From NCBI RefSeq assembly GCF_014200455.1, contig NZ_JACHBW010000006.1, positions 289,167 through 353,166 of the forward strand: a DNA stretch of 64,000 nucleotides. Direction: 5' to 3'. Within the stretch, counting starts at the first letter, position 1. The number at the start of each line of letters is the position of its first letter. Under the pieces are notes generated by a model. It was not told the DNA's origin. It searched no databases and worked only from the letters and a program-made list of their open reading frames with translations. This document shows positions 43,537-52,694 of this stretch, piece after piece. The translations under genes were made by a program, and so were the position numbers. The DNA comes from Paraburkholderia bannensis (GTDB lineage: Bacteria; Pseudomonadota; Gammaproteobacteria; Burkholderiales; Burkholderiaceae).

Positions 43537-43591
43537 ATACAGTTGCGTCAGATTGTCCAGCACGGTTATCAGCGCAGTATAGAGACTGTAT
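43537..43591. promoter_or_regulatory. Inverted half-sites in the MocR/transaminase promoter region
   Basis: ATACAGT (43537-43543) and ACTGTAT (43585-43591) form an inverted pair 41 bases apart, with CAGTAT between. The spacing suits a dimeric MocR regulator, but this is inference. Confidence 0.45.
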
Positions 43592-43650
43592 ATGCCGCCC
43601 TTCAAGCCCGGACGCTACATTCTGTCCAACCACTTTGGAGGAGAACACAC

Positions 43651-44979
43651 ATGACTTCGCGCCCCGTCATCGACGATCTATCGTCGTTCTGGATGCCGTT
43701 CACGGCCAACCGCCAGTTCAAGGCCGCGCCGCGCCTGCTCGAATCGGCCAAGGGCATGTATTACCGCACGACCGATGGCCGCGAGGTGATGGACGGCAGC
43801 GCGGGCCTGTGGTGCGTGAATGCCGGGCACGGACGCGAGGAAATCGTCGCGGCGATTGCCCAGCAGGCCGGCAAGCTCGACTTCGCGCCCACTTTCCAGA
43901 TGGGTCACCCGCTCGCCTTCGAAGCGGCCAGCAAGATCGCGCAGATCATGCCCGAAGGGCTCGATCGCGTGTTCTTCACGAACTCGGGTTCGGAGTCGGT
44001 CGATACGGCTCTGAAGATCGCCCTCGCCTACCATCGTTCGCGTGGCGAAGGCCAGCGCACCAAGCTGATCGGCCGCGAGCGCGGCTATCACGGCGTGGGC
44101 TTCGGCGGCATTTCGGTGGGCGGCATCGGCGCGAACCGCAAGACGTTCTCGGGCCAGCTGCTGCCCGCCGTCGATCATCTGCCGCATACGCACAATCTCG
44201 AACACAACGCCTTCACCAAGGGCCAGCCGGCCTGGGGCGCGCATCTCGCCGAAGACCTCGAACGCATCGTCGCGCTGCACGATGCATCGACCATTGCCGC
44301 GGTGATCGTCGAGCCGGTTGCCGGTTCGACTGGCGTGCTGATTCCGCCGCAAGGCTATCTGCAACGCCTGCGCGAGATCTGCACGAAGCACGGCATCGTG
44401 CTGATTTTCGACGAAGTGATTACGGGCTTTGGACGTCTTGGCAAAGCCACCGCGAGCGAATACTTCGGGGTGACGCCCGACATCATCACGATGGCCAAGG
44501 CGATCAACAACGCGGCCGTGCCGATGGGCGGCGTGGCCGTGAGCCGCAGGATCCACGACGCGGTGGTCAACAGCGGCGCGCCGGGCGCGATCGAACTGTT
44601 CCACGGCTACACCTATTCGGCGCATCCGCTGGCTGCGGCTGCCGCCATCGCGACGCAGGACCTGTATCGCCGCGAAGGCCTGTTCGAACGCGCGCACAGC
44701 CTTGCGCCAAAGTTCGAAGCTGCCGCGCACGCGCTGCGCGATGCGCCGCACGTCAAGGATGTGCGCAACCTGGGCATGGTCGCCGGTATCGAGCTGGATT
44801 CGCGTGACGGCGCACCGGGCGCGCGCGCTTACGAGGTGTTCGTGAAGTGCTTCGAAGCAGGCGTGCTGGTCCGCTTCACGGGCGACATTCTGGCGTTCTC
44901 GCCGCCGCTCGTCATCACCGAAGAAGAGATCGGGCGCCTGTTCGGCACGGTGCGCGAAGTGTTGGCGAAGGTCGCCTGA
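43651..44979 (+). CDS. Omega-amino acid:pyruvate aminotransferase (class III)
   Basis: Transfers the amino group of beta-alanine or related omega-amino acids/amines to pyruvate (EC 2.6.1.18 group). The 442-residue product opens DDLSSFWMPFTANRQFK, typical of this subgroup. It has AGLWCVNAGHGREEI, FFTNSGSESVDTALKIAL, LIFDEVITGFGRLG with the PLP-binding Asp, and the Schiff-base Lys in ITMAKAINN. The start at 43651 has ggaggaga. Divergent from the MocR regulator. The exact amine donor is not deducible. Confidence 0.92.
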   Translation: MTSRPVIDDLSSFWMPFTANRQFKAAPRLLESAKGMYYRTTDGREVMDGSAGLWCVNAGHGREEIVAAIAQQAGKLDFAPTFQMGHPLAFEAASKIAQIMPEGLDRVFFTNSGSESVDTALKIALAYHRSRGEGQRTKLIGRERGYHGVGFGGISVGGIGANRKTFSGQLLPAVDHLPHTHNLEHNAFTKGQPAWGAHLAEDLERIVALHDASTIAAVIVEPVAGSTGVLIPPQGYLQRLREICTKHGIVLIFDEVITGFGRLGKATASEYFGVTPDIITMAKAINNAAVPMGGVAVSRRIHDAVVNSGAPGAIELFHGYTYSAHPLAAAAAIATQDLYRREGLFERAHSLAPKFEAAAHALRDAPHVKDVRNLGMVAGIELDSRDGAPGARAYEVFVKCFEAGVLVRFTGDILAFSPPLVITEEEIGRLFGTVREVLAKVA

Positions 44980-45005
44980 GTTCGCGCCAGATCACGGCGC
45001 ACTAG

Positions 45006-45040
45006 CGGCCCGCTCGTTTCGAGCGGGCCGTTTCGCTTTC
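45006..45040 (+). terminator. Rho-independent terminator of the transaminase gene
   Basis: CGGCCCGCTCG and CGAGCGGGCCG form a perfect 11-base stem with a TTT loop, followed by TTTCGCTTTC. Confidence 0.8.
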
Positions 45041-45134
45041 GGCGGGCCGTCTTTCGTCCGCTCATCATGCGCGCATGGCGAGCGCCATCGGCGTATCGTT
45101 GGCTGATGGAAACCGCAAGGCGGGAGAGACGGCG

Positions 45135-45383
45135 ATGAAAACACCGATTCGTGTGGGCGCGCACATCGAAGGCGTTCACTGGGTAGCGGAATACACGGCG
45201 GCGACGCACGAGATTCGCGTGTTCCGCGAAGGCCACGCATTCGAGACGATTGCCGCGCCGCCCGCTTTACTGGGCGAAGAGGATGAAGCGGGTTCGGCCA
45301 GCGACGAAGCGAGCCGCGCTGAAGATGCCGCGGTGCTCGCCGTGTTGCGCCAGTATGTGGCGGAACACGACGCTGCAGAGTAA
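45135..45383 (+). CDS. Small hypothetical protein
   Basis: The 82-residue acidic product (TPIRVGAHIEGVHWVAEYTA, FREGHAFETIAAPPALLGEE) ends in an Ala/Glu/Asp-rich helix. No signal peptide or membrane segment. No family recognised. The ATG at 45135 follows gggagagacgg. It is convergent with pcaC 51 bases away. Coding character is good but function unknown. Confidence 0.6.
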   Translation: MKTPIRVGAHIEGVHWVAEYTAATHEIRVFREGHAFETIAAPPALLGEEDEAGSASDEASRAEDAAVLAVLRQYVAEHDAAE

Positions 45384-45434
45384 GCACGGTAAGGAGATCG
45401 GGGGCACGCGCGATGCATGCCCTTTCACGCAAAA

Positions 45435-45839
45435 TCAGGCTGGCTTGTCGCCTGCTGCCTGCGCGTCCTGCTCGCTGAAGATTTTATCGGCGAGGTGGAA
45501 AGCCGAATTGGCTGCGGGCACGCCGCAATAAATCGCGGTTTGCAGCAGCACTTCCTTGATTTCATCGCGCGTCACGCCGTTGTTTCTCGCCGAGCGCAGA
45601 TGCAATGCCAGCTCTTCGCTGCGGTTGAGCGCGACCATCATCGCGATCGTCAGCAGACTACGCGTGTGACGCGGCAGACCTTCGCGCGTCCAGATTTCGC
45701 CCCACGCATAGCGCGAGATCAGCTTCTGGAATTCCTCGGTCAACTCGGTGCGATTGGCGATCGAGCGATCGACGTGCGCATCGCCCAGCACCGCGCGACG
45801 CACTTTCAGTCCGGCTTCGTAGCGATCGTCTTCGTTCAT
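45435..45839 (-). CDS. pcaC: 4-carboxymuconolactone decarboxylase
   Basis: Decarboxylates gamma-carboxymuconolactone to 3-oxoadipate enol-lactone (EC 4.1.1.44) in the protocatechuate branch. The 134-residue product has the full AhpD-like PcaC sequence: DDRYEAGLKVRRAVLGDAHV, YAWGEIWTREGLPRHTRSL and LQTAIYCGVPAANSAFHLA. Stand-alone form, not fused to PcaD. The start overlaps the pcaD stop by 4 bases. Last gene of the pcaIJBDC unit. Confidence 0.95.
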   Translation of the reverse strand: MNEDDRYEAGLKVRRAVLGDAHVDRSIANRTELTEEFQKLISRYAWGEIWTREGLPRHTRSLLTIAMMVALNRSEELALHLRSARNNGVTRDEIKEVLLQTAIYCGVPAANSAFHLADKIFSEQDAQAAGDKPA

Positions 45840-46627
45840 TTCGACTCCAGCAGGAAGCTCAGGACCGTCTTGTTGAATTCGTCGGTAAGTTCGACGTTCG
45901 AGATGTGCGAAGCGTTCAGCTCGACGTAACGGCCACCCTGCACCGATTCGGCCAGTTCGCGGCCTTGTGCGGGCGTCGCGGCCAGATCGTGCGTGCCCGA
46001 AATCACCAGCGTGGGTGCCTGGATCGACGAGGCTTCGCCGCGCAGGTCGGCCGCGTTGATTGCTTCGCAGTTCGAAGCGTAGCCATCTTTGTCCGTATGC
46101 ACGAACACGTCGCGGGCCTGGGCGATCACGAGCGGATTGCGCTCCATGAATTCCGCCGTGAACCAGCGCGGCAGCACCGCGTCCGCCAGCGACAGCATGC
46201 CTTCGTTGCGGGCCTTCGCTGCGCGCGGCTCCCACACTTGCGGCGTGCCGATCTTCGCAGCCGTGTTGCACAGCACGAGACGGTCGATGCGGCTCGCGAA
46301 ACGCGCACCCAGACCCACGCCCGTGAGGCCGCCCATCGAAACGCCGCAGAAATGCGCGCGCGCGATGCCCAGGTGATCGAGCAGGCCGATCACGTCGCCC
46401 GTCAGTTGCTCGATCGTGTACGGGCCTTGCGGCGCGGCCGAGTGGCCGTGGCCGCGCGTGTCGTAGCGCAGCACGCGGAAGTGCTTCGAGAATTCGACGA
46501 GCTGCGGCGTCCACATCGACACGTCGCTGCCGAGCGAATTCGACAGAACCAGCCACGGCGCGTTGGTGTTTTCGGCACCATCGACGCGGTAGAACAGCTG
46601 CGTGTCATTGACGGCTGCATAAGGCAT
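45836..46627 (-). CDS. pcaD: 3-oxoadipate enol-lactonase
   Basis: Hydrolyses 3-oxoadipate enol-lactone to 3-oxoadipate (EC 3.1.1.24). The 263-residue alpha/beta hydrolase has the oxyanion region LSNSLGSDVSMWTPQ, RYDTRGHGHS, the nucleophile elbow GVSMGG, an Asp in SGTHDLAATP and the catalytic His in ASHISNVE. The ATG at 46627 follows aggagt; longer frames are not family-like. Five bases after pcaB and overlapping pcaC. Confidence 0.95.
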   Translation of the reverse strand: MPYAAVNDTQLFYRVDGAENTNAPWLVLSNSLGSDVSMWTPQLVEFSKHFRVLRYDTRGHGHSAAPQGPYTIEQLTGDVIGLLDHLGIARAHFCGVSMGGLTGVGLGARFASRIDRLVLCNTAAKIGTPQVWEPRAAKARNEGMLSLADAVLPRWFTAEFMERNPLVIAQARDVFVHTDKDGYASNCEAINAADLRGEASSIQAPTLVISGTHDLAATPAQGRELAESVQGGRYVELNASHISNVELTDEFNKTVLSFLLESK

Positions 46628-46631
46628 GCGG

Positions 46632-48020
46632 TTACTCCTGGTGAGTCTGCGATGAAGAATGGGGCGTGCGCTGCTGCGATTGCGCGTATGGCGCGAGCAC
46701 CGCGTCGACGAACGCATGCGCTTCGCCCACGTAATTGGCGGGATCGAGCAACGCCTTCAGGCGCGCGTCGTCCAGATGTTGCGTGACAGCGGGTTCGGCC
46801 GCCAGCACGTCGTAAAGCGTGCGGCCCGATTGCACCGCCGATTTCGATGCGCGCTCAACCAGATGATGCGCGTCGAGACGGCCGATCCGGTCGCCCAGCG
46901 CGAGCATCACGGCCTCGCCCAGAATCAAACCGTGCGTGACGTCGAGATTGGCTGCGAGACGCTCGGGCCTCACTTCCAGACCGCCCGCAATCTGCTCGAT
47001 CTGCGCGAGCGCGCCCGCCGCCAGGCGTGCGAGTTCGGGCAGCGCGTCCCATTCGGCCTGCCAGCCGCCGAGCGCGCGTTCGTGCTCCTGCACCATGCCC
47101 GCGAACACCGTGGCCACCAGCCCCGGCGCGCGCGTGGCGGCGGTCAGCACGGCGGCGCAGCCCACCGGATTGCGCTTGTGCGGCATGGTCGACGAACCGC
47201 CCTTGCCTGCCGCGGCCGGCTCGCCCAGTTCGCCGATTTCGGTTTGCATCTGCAGCGAGATGTCGCGCGCAATCTTGCCGAGCGTGCCGATCAGCATGCC
47301 GAAGAACGCGGCAGCTTCCGCGATGCGGTCGCGTTGCGTGTGCCACGGCAGCGCGGGCTGCGCGAGGCCCAGCTCTTTGGCGAGTTCGGCGCTAACTTGA
47401 GCAGCGGCGTCGCGCAGGCTCGCGAGCGTGCCCGCCGCGCCGCCGAATTGCAGCACCAGCGCGCGTTCGCGCAATGCGGCCAGACGCTCGCGATGGCGCA
47501 GCAGCGTGTCGAGCCATTGCGCGAACTTGAGCCCGAGCGTGATCGGCAGCGCTTGCTGCAGCCAGGTGCGGCCCACCGCAGGCGTCGCACGATGCGCGCG
47601 GGCGAGTTCGGCGAGGTTCGCGCAGGTCGCGTCCAGGCTGGTTTCGATCAGCGCAAGCGCATCTCGCAGTTGCAGCACCGTGGCCGTATCGATGATGTCC
47701 TGGCTCGTCGCGCCCCAGTGCACGTATTTGGCGGCTTCGGGGTCGGCGTCCTTCACGCGCGCCGTCAATTGCTTGACAAGCGGAATCGCCAGATTGCCGC
47801 CCAGCGCGGCGTCGCGCGCGAGCGCTTCGGCGTCGAGCCTGTCGGCTTTGCAGGTCGCCTCGATCGCGGCCACGGCGCTGTGCGGAATCACGCCGTGGAT
47901 CGCCGATGCGCGTGCGAGCGCCGCTTCCACGTCGAGCATGCGCTGCAGCGTGGCGTCGGGCGACCAGACGGCGTTCATCGGCTCGGTGCCGCAGATCAGG
48001 CTCGTGAGGCGTTCAATCAT
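46632..48020 (-). CDS. pcaB: 3-carboxy-cis,cis-muconate cycloisomerase
   Basis: Forms gamma-carboxymuconolactone from 3-carboxymuconate (EC 5.5.1.2). The 462-residue fumarase/aspartase superfamily enzyme has KYVHWGATSQDIIDTATVLQ, RTWLQQALPITLG and the superfamily signature GGSSTMPHKRNPVGC. The ATG at 48020 (MIERLTSLICGTEPM) sets the conserved N-terminus. pcaJ ends 131 bases upstream and pcaD follows after 4 bases. Confidence 0.95.
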   Translation of the reverse strand: MIERLTSLICGTEPMNAVWSPDATLQRMLDVEAALARASAIHGVIPHSAVAAIEATCKADRLDAEALARDAALGGNLAIPLVKQLTARVKDADPEAAKYVHWGATSQDIIDTATVLQLRDALALIETSLDATCANLAELARAHRATPAVGRTWLQQALPITLGLKFAQWLDTLLRHRERLAALRERALVLQFGGAAGTLASLRDAAAQVSAELAKELGLAQPALPWHTQRDRIAEAAAFFGMLIGTLGKIARDISLQMQTEIGELGEPAAAGKGGSSTMPHKRNPVGCAAVLTAATRAPGLVATVFAGMVQEHERALGGWQAEWDALPELARLAAGALAQIEQIAGGLEVRPERLAANLDVTHGLILGEAVMLALGDRIGRLDAHHLVERASKSAVQSGRTLYDVLAAEPAVTQHLDDARLKALLDPANYVGEAHAFVDAVLAPYAQSQQRTPHSSSQTHQE

Positions 48021-48151
48021 GGATCGATATGAAAAAAGTCGGGATGCACGCGGGTGCAGATAAACGCAGATGGCGCGACGCCCGGCGACAGTTGCCGCCA
48101 GAGGTCGCGCCACGCGGGATTCATCTGCGAAAAAACGCGCGCTACGGCAGT

Positions 48152-48811
48152 TTACGCCGCGCGGCGGCTCTGCGTCGCGTCGATCAGCGGCACGGCGGCG
48201 AGCTTTTGCAGCGCGTCGAAGTCGATATCCGAATAGATCTCGCGCACTTCCAGGCCATCCGGCGTGACGTCGAACGCGGCCAGATCGGTATAGATGCGGC
48301 CCACGCAGCCCACGCCCGTGACCGGGTACGTGCAGGCGTTCACGAGCTTGCTTTCGCCCTGCTTCGTGAGCAGTTCCATCATGACGAACACCTGCTTCGC
48401 GCCCAGCGCCAGGTCCATTGCGCCGCCGACGGCGGGGATCGCATCGGGTGCGCCGGTATGCCAGTTGGCGAGGTCGCCCTTCACCGACACCTGGAACGCG
48501 CCCAGCACGCAGTAGTCGAGGTGGCCGCCGCGCATCATCGCGAACGAGTCCGCGTGATGGAAGAACGCGCCGCCAGTGAGCAGCGTGACGTGCTGCTTGC
48601 CTGCGTTGATGAGTTCGTCGTCTTCTTCGCCAGCGGCGGGCGCCGGACCCATGCCGAGCAGACCGTTCTCGCTGTGCAGGAAGATTTCCTTGCTCGGATC
48701 GAGGTGGTTGGCCACCAGCGTCGGCACGCCAATGCCGAGATTCACATAAGCGCCCTCAGGAATGTCCTGAGCCACGCGTTGAGCCATTTCGTCGCGATTC
48801 AACCGTTTCAT
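48152..48811 (-). CDS. pcaJ: 3-oxoadipate CoA-transferase subunit B
   Basis: With PcaI, transfers CoA from succinyl-CoA to 3-oxoadipate (EC 2.8.3.6). The 219-residue product has the beta-subunit motifs AYVNLGIGVPTLVANHL, the catalytic Glu in LHSENGLLGMGP, and GGHLDYCVLGAFQVS. It lies 26 bases after pcaI on the same strand, the standard IJ pair. Confidence 0.94.
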   Translation of the reverse strand: MKRLNRDEMAQRVAQDIPEGAYVNLGIGVPTLVANHLDPSKEIFLHSENGLLGMGPAPAAGEEDDELINAGKQHVTLLTGGAFFHHADSFAMMRGGHLDYCVLGAFQVSVKGDLANWHTGAPDAIPAVGGAMDLALGAKQVFVMMELLTKQGESKLVNACTYPVTGVGCVGRIYTDLAAFDVTPDGLEVREIYSDIDFDALQKLAAVPLIDATQSRRAA

Positions 48812-48837
48812 TGCTTAACTCCGTAGCGTCCGTAGCG

Positions 48838-49539
48838 TCAGGCGGCCTGACCGGCTTGCTGCGCCAGATGCGCGGCCTGCGGCACTTCAACGACGCGCTG
48901 CACGAAAATGCCCGGCGTCACGATGTTTTCGGGGTCCAGTGCGCCGAGTTCGACGACTTCCGACACCTGCGCGATGGCGACCTTCGCCGCGCTCGCCATG
49001 ATCGGGCCGAAGTTGCGCGCTGTCTTGCGATAGACCAGGTTGCCCCAGCGATCGCCCTTGTACGCCTTGATGAGCGCGAAGTCCGCATGCAGCGGCGCTT
49101 CCAGCACGTAATGGCGGCCGTCGATCAGGCGCGTTTCCTTGCCTTCGGCGAGCTTGGTGCCGTAGCCGGTGGGGGTGAAGAAACCGCCGATGCCTGCGCC
49201 CGCTGCGCGGATACGCTCGGCCAGGTTGCCTTGCGGCACGAGTTCGAGCTCGACTTCGCCGGCGCGATAGAGGCCGTCGAACACATACGAGTCGGTCTGG
49301 CGCGGGAACGAGCAGATGATCTTGCGCACCCGCCTGGCCTTGAGCAGTGCGGCCAGGCCCGTGTCGCCGTTGCCGGCGTTGTTGTTCACGATCGTCAGCT
49401 CTTTCGAGCCTTGCGCGATCAGCGCGTCGATCAGTTCCGCGGGCATGCCGGCCGTGCCGAAGCCGCCGATCATGACCGTGGCGCCGTCCTGAATATCAGC
49501 GACAGCGGCTTGAAGCGAATCAAAAATCTTGTTGATCAT
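48838..49539 (-). CDS. pcaI: 3-oxoadipate CoA-transferase subunit A
   Basis: Partner of PcaJ. The 233-residue product has the alpha-subunit motif DGATVMIGGFGTAGMPAELI, NNAGNGDTGLAALL and GGFFTPTGYGTKLAEGKE. The ATG at 49539 (MINKIFDS) follows a purine-rich site; a longer frame adds a non-family leader. First gene of the leftward pca unit, divergent from a LysR regulator. Confidence 0.94.
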   Translation of the reverse strand: MINKIFDSLQAAVADIQDGATVMIGGFGTAGMPAELIDALIAQGSKELTIVNNNAGNGDTGLAALLKARRVRKIICSFPRQTDSYVFDGLYRAGEVELELVPQGNLAERIRAAGAGIGGFFTPTGYGTKLAEGKETRLIDGRHYVLEAPLHADFALIKAYKGDRWGNLVYRKTARNFGPIMASAAKVAIAQVSEVVELGALDPENIVTPGIFVQRVVEVPQAAHLAQQAGQAA

Positions 49540-49616
49540 GCCTGTTCCTGAAAGCGATGCGCATCGCGGAAAGCCCACGCCACCCGATCGCGAAAAGTTC
49601 TATATACGAACACTGA

Positions 49617-49629
49617 TTCGTTTAGCGAA
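49617..49629. promoter_or_regulatory. LysR-type (T-N11-A) site in the pca promoter region
   Basis: TTCGTTTAGCGAA is a perfect 4-base dyad fitting the T-N11-A LysR box. It lies 78 bases upstream of pcaI in the region shared with the divergent LysR gene. Confidence 0.5.
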
Positions 49630-49823
49630 CGTCCAGCGCATTATCGGAGCGTGAATGCGCGCTTGTCAAGGCGGGGTCAACCCCATGCGCTCCTCATTAA
49701 CCCGGCTGTGCCCCGGCTGTGGGCCGCCTGTGCGCACATACCCCAATATCGTCAATCCGGATTCATCGACTATGGTTTATCGCGTTTCAGCATAGTCCTT
49801 CTCTTCCCGTTCGCCCGCCGCCT

Positions 49824-50747
49824 ATGCAAGACCTCGACCTGAACCTGATCCCTTATCTCGTCGCGATGGAAGAGGCGCGCAACGTGAGCCGGGCCGCCGA
49901 ACGGCTGGGCGTGAGCCAGCCGCGCGTGAGCACGGCGCTCGGCAAGCTGCGCGAGTACTTCGGCGATCCGCTGTTCGTGCGCACCTCGCGCGGCATGGAG
50001 CCGACACCGCGCGCACTCGCCCTGATTCCGGCGGCGCGCGACGCGCTGGTGCGCATCGAGAAAGGCATGCTCGAAGCCCAGGACTTCGACCCGGCCACCA
50101 GCACGCACACGTTCTCGATTGCGCTTTCGGATGTCGGCGAGATCGTATTCTTGCCGCGTCTGCTGCAACTGTTCGCGCGGCGCGCGCCGTTTGCGAATCT
50201 ACGCTCGGTATCGTTGCCGCCAAACCAGGTCGAGCGCGGTCTGGAATCGGGCGACGTCGATCTGGCCGTCGGCTTCTTTCCGGATCTGGGCGGCAACAAC
50301 TTCTTCCAGCAGCGTCTCTTCACGCACCGCTTTATCTGCCTGATGCGCAGCGGCCATCCGCTAGCGGGCAAGCAGATGACGATGGAACAGTTTCTCGGCC
50401 TGGGCCATGCGGTGGTGCGCGCCGAAGGGCGCAGCCAGGAGGTGCTCGAACAGTATCTGGAGAAGCATCGCCTGCGTCGGCGCGCGGTACTGGAAACGCC
50501 CCACTTCATGAGCTTGCCGTTCATACTCACGCGCACCGATCTGATCGCCACGGTGCCGCACGCGATCGGCTTTGCCTATGTGTCCGAGCACGCATCGATC
50601 ACGCTGGTCGAGCCGCCCCTGCCGCTGCCCCGCTTCGATCTCAAACAGCACTGGCATCGCAAGTATCACAACACGCCGCGCGGCGCGTGGCTGCGCAGCG
50701 TGGTCGCCGAGTTGTTCAACGATGCGATGGATGAATGGCCAAAGTAA
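49824..50747 (+). CDS. LysR family regulator divergent from the pca genes
   Basis: The 307-residue product has the LysR winged helix (LDLNLIPYLVAMEEARNVSR, AAERLGVSQPRVSTALGKLR) followed by a substrate-binding domain. The domain includes FSIALSDVGEIVFLPRLLQL, SGDVDLAVGFFPDL and TRTDLIATVPHAIG, as in NodD/LinR-type LTTRs. Divergence from pcaI makes it the probable activator of the protocatechuate genes, with a muconate or oxoadipate-type coinducer; not proven. The ATG at 49824 gives the normal N-terminus. Confidence 0.9.
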   Translation: MQDLDLNLIPYLVAMEEARNVSRAAERLGVSQPRVSTALGKLREYFGDPLFVRTSRGMEPTPRALALIPAARDALVRIEKGMLEAQDFDPATSTHTFSIALSDVGEIVFLPRLLQLFARRAPFANLRSVSLPPNQVERGLESGDVDLAVGFFPDLGGNNFFQQRLFTHRFICLMRSGHPLAGKQMTMEQFLGLGHAVVRAEGRSQEVLEQYLEKHRLRRRAVLETPHFMSLPFILTRTDLIATVPHAIGFAYVSEHASITLVEPPLPLPRFDLKQHWHRKYHNTPRGAWLRSVVAELFNDAMDEWPK

Positions 50748-50860
50748 GCCCAAATAAGGTGAGCGCGCAGCGAAGCTGCGCGGTCGGGCGCGAATCATGA
50801 AACAATGCGCGTTCGTGGTGCGCCTCGCAGCGGCGCGGGCCACCTGACAGGAGCCTCTGC

Positions 50861-51529
50861 ATGAGCGACGAAAAGAACGCGGAAAAGAAGAAACGTAAGC
50901 CGAAGTCCAACATCGCGACGACGCCCGCCAGCGTTGCGCGCCCCTCGCGCGAAGAAGCGGAAGGCGCGGTGCGCGTGCTGCTGCGCTGGGCCGGGGACGA
51001 TCCCTCGCGCGAGGGTCTGCTCGATACGCCGGCGCGCGTGGTGCGCGCCTACGAGGAATTTTTCGCGGGCTATGACCACGATCCGCGCGAGATTCTGTCG
51101 CGCACGTTCTCGGAAGTCGACGGCTACGACGAAATGATCGTGTTGAAGGACATTCGCTTCGAGAGCTACTGCGAACACCATATGGTGCCGATCATCGGGC
51201 GCGCGCACGTGGCCTATCTGCCCGAGCATCGCGTGGTGGGCATTTCGAAGCTCGCGCGTCTGGTCGACGCCTTCGCCAAGCGCCTGCAGATCCAGGAGAA
51301 GATGACCGCGCAGATCGCCGACACGCTCAACGAAGTGCTGCAGCCCAAGGGCGTGGGCGTGATCCTCGAAGCCGCGCACCAGTGCATGTCCACGCGCGGC
51401 GTGCACAAGGCCGGCGTGACGATGGTGACGTCGCGCATGCTCGGCACGTTCCGCAGCGACCCTTCCACGCGCCGCGAATTTCTCTCGATCATCGGCAGCC
51501 CCGGCGTGATGAGCGTGCCCAACACCTGA
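50861..51529 (+). CDS. folE: GTP cyclohydrolase I
   Basis: Makes dihydroneopterin triphosphate from GTP (EC 3.5.4.16), first step of folate and pterin synthesis. The 222-residue product has the zinc ligands C104 and H107 in SYCEHHMVP and C175 in [10 protein letters not shown], plus [13 protein letters not shown] [12 protein letters not shown] and [12 protein letters not shown]. All three ligands are present, so it is the active type IA enzyme. The N-terminus has a Lys-rich extension (KKKRKPK). Single gene with a hairpin terminator. Confidence 0.96.
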   Translation: MSDEKNAEKKKRKPKSNIATTPASVARPSREEAEGAVRVLLRWAGDDPSREGLLDTPARVVRAYEEFFAGYDHDPREILSRTFSEVDGYDEMIVLKDIRFESYCEHHMVPIIGRAHVAYLPEHRVVGISKLARLVDAFAKRLQIQEKMTAQIADTLNEVLQPKGVGVILEAAHQCMSTRGVHKAGVTMVTSRMLGTFRSDPSTRREFLSIIGSPGVMSVPNT

Positions 51530-51541
51530 ACGACCAAAGCA

Positions 51542-51579
51542 CATGCGGGACGCTGCTTCAACGAACAGCGTCCCGCATG
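51542..51579. terminator. Bidirectional terminator between folE and the serine acetyltransferase
   Basis: A 14-base perfect inverted repeat (CATGCGGGACGCTG with its complement) with a 10-base loop lies in the 87-base gap between the two convergent genes. Confidence 0.75.
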
Positions 51580-51616
51580 GGGCTGCAAATCAAGGGGGTT
51601 TCTTCAAGGCCTTCCT

Positions 51617-52585
51617 TCAGGGCTTTTCGTCGCCGCGCTCGATCTCGCGGATCTTGCCCTGGCGCACGCTGCTGCCCGGCGGTACGCTGTGCGTGAGCCA
51701 CACATTCCCGCCAATCACCGAGCCGCGCCCGATCGTCACGCGGCCCAGAATAGTCGCGCCCGCGTAGATCACCACATCGTCCTCGACGATCGGATGGCGC
51801 GCATTGCCCTTCACCAGCGTGCCGTCCAGATCGGCCGCAAAACTCTTTGCGCCCAGCGTCACCGCCTGATAGACGCGCACCCGTTCGCCAATGATGGCCG
51901 TTTCGCCGATCACCACACCGGTGCCGTGATCGATGAAGAAGCTCGATGCGATCTGCGCGCCGGGGTGAATGTCGATGCCCGTGGCCGAATGTGCGATTTC
52001 GTTGATGAAGCGTGCGAGCAGCGGCACGCCCAGCCGATGAAGGGCATGCGCGAGCCGATGGTGCGTCATCGCCCAGACGCCGGGATAGCAGAGCAGGATT
52101 TCGGTGATGTGCTGCGCGGCCGGATCGCCCGTGAAGGCGGCCTGGATATCGCTCACCAGCAGCGCGCGGATATCCGGCAGTTGATGGCCGAATTCGCGCG
52201 CCACCTCGAAGGCGCGGGCGCGCAGGACATCGTCGCTGGCGTCGGCATTTTCGGGCAGGAAACGCAGCGCGCGGCGGATCTGCTCGGCGAGCAGTCGCAG
52301 CGTGCTTTCGAGCGTATGGCCAACGTAGTAATCGACGCTCTCGTCGGTCAGATCGGGCGCGCCATAGTGCGTCGGAAAGAGTGCGGCTCGCAGGCCCGCC
52401 ACGATATTGACCACGGCTTCGCGCGAAGGCAGCTCGCGAATGCCAAGCGGATGGCGCGTGCGGTGACGATCTTCGCGCGACGCGCGCAGATCGGCAACGA
52501 TCTGTTCGAGGCCCCACTCCGACGAAGCGGAAGAAGCGGATGGAGCAGCAGGAGCAGCGGATGGCGGCAAAGCGGAATTTGACAT
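51617..52585 (-). CDS. cysE: Serine O-acetyltransferase (EpsC/CysE type)
   Basis: Acetylates L-serine for cysteine synthesis (EC 2.3.1.30). The 322-residue product has an Ala/Ser-rich N-terminus, a helical domain, then a left-handed beta helix. The helix carries SATGIDIHPGAQIASSFFI, DHGTGVVIGETAIIGERVRV (split motifs) and GNARHPIVEDDVVIYAGATI, ending in VPPGSSVRQGK. The length of about 320 matches the EpsC-like long SATs. The ATG at 52585 was chosen; an upstream frame is out of family. Confidence 0.92.
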   Translation of the reverse strand: MSNSALPPSAAPAAPSASSASSEWGLEQIVADLRASREDRHRTRHPLGIRELPSREAVVNIVAGLRAALFPTHYGAPDLTDESVDYYVGHTLESTLRLLAEQIRRALRFLPENADASDDVLRARAFEVAREFGHQLPDIRALLVSDIQAAFTGDPAAQHITEILLCYPGVWAMTHHRLAHALHRLGVPLLARFINEIAHSATGIDIHPGAQIASSFFIDHGTGVVIGETAIIGERVRVYQAVTLGAKSFAADLDGTLVKGNARHPIVEDDVVIYAGATILGRVTIGRGSVIGGNVWLTHSVPPGSSVRQGKIREIERGDEKP

Positions 52586-52694
52586 GGTGATGCCGCGAGG
52601 GCAAGAGCGCCCATCGCATGAAAGTGTATCGACCCCAGAGGTTACCGCTTTTTGGCGGAATTCGCCGAAGCCGCCTTGTGCGAGGCCGCGCCGG

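Noticed and set aside
46659..48032. Plus-strand open frame opposite pcaB
   Set aside because: Arg/Gln/His-rich antisense translation; pcaB on the minus strand has the GSSTMPHKRNP signature.
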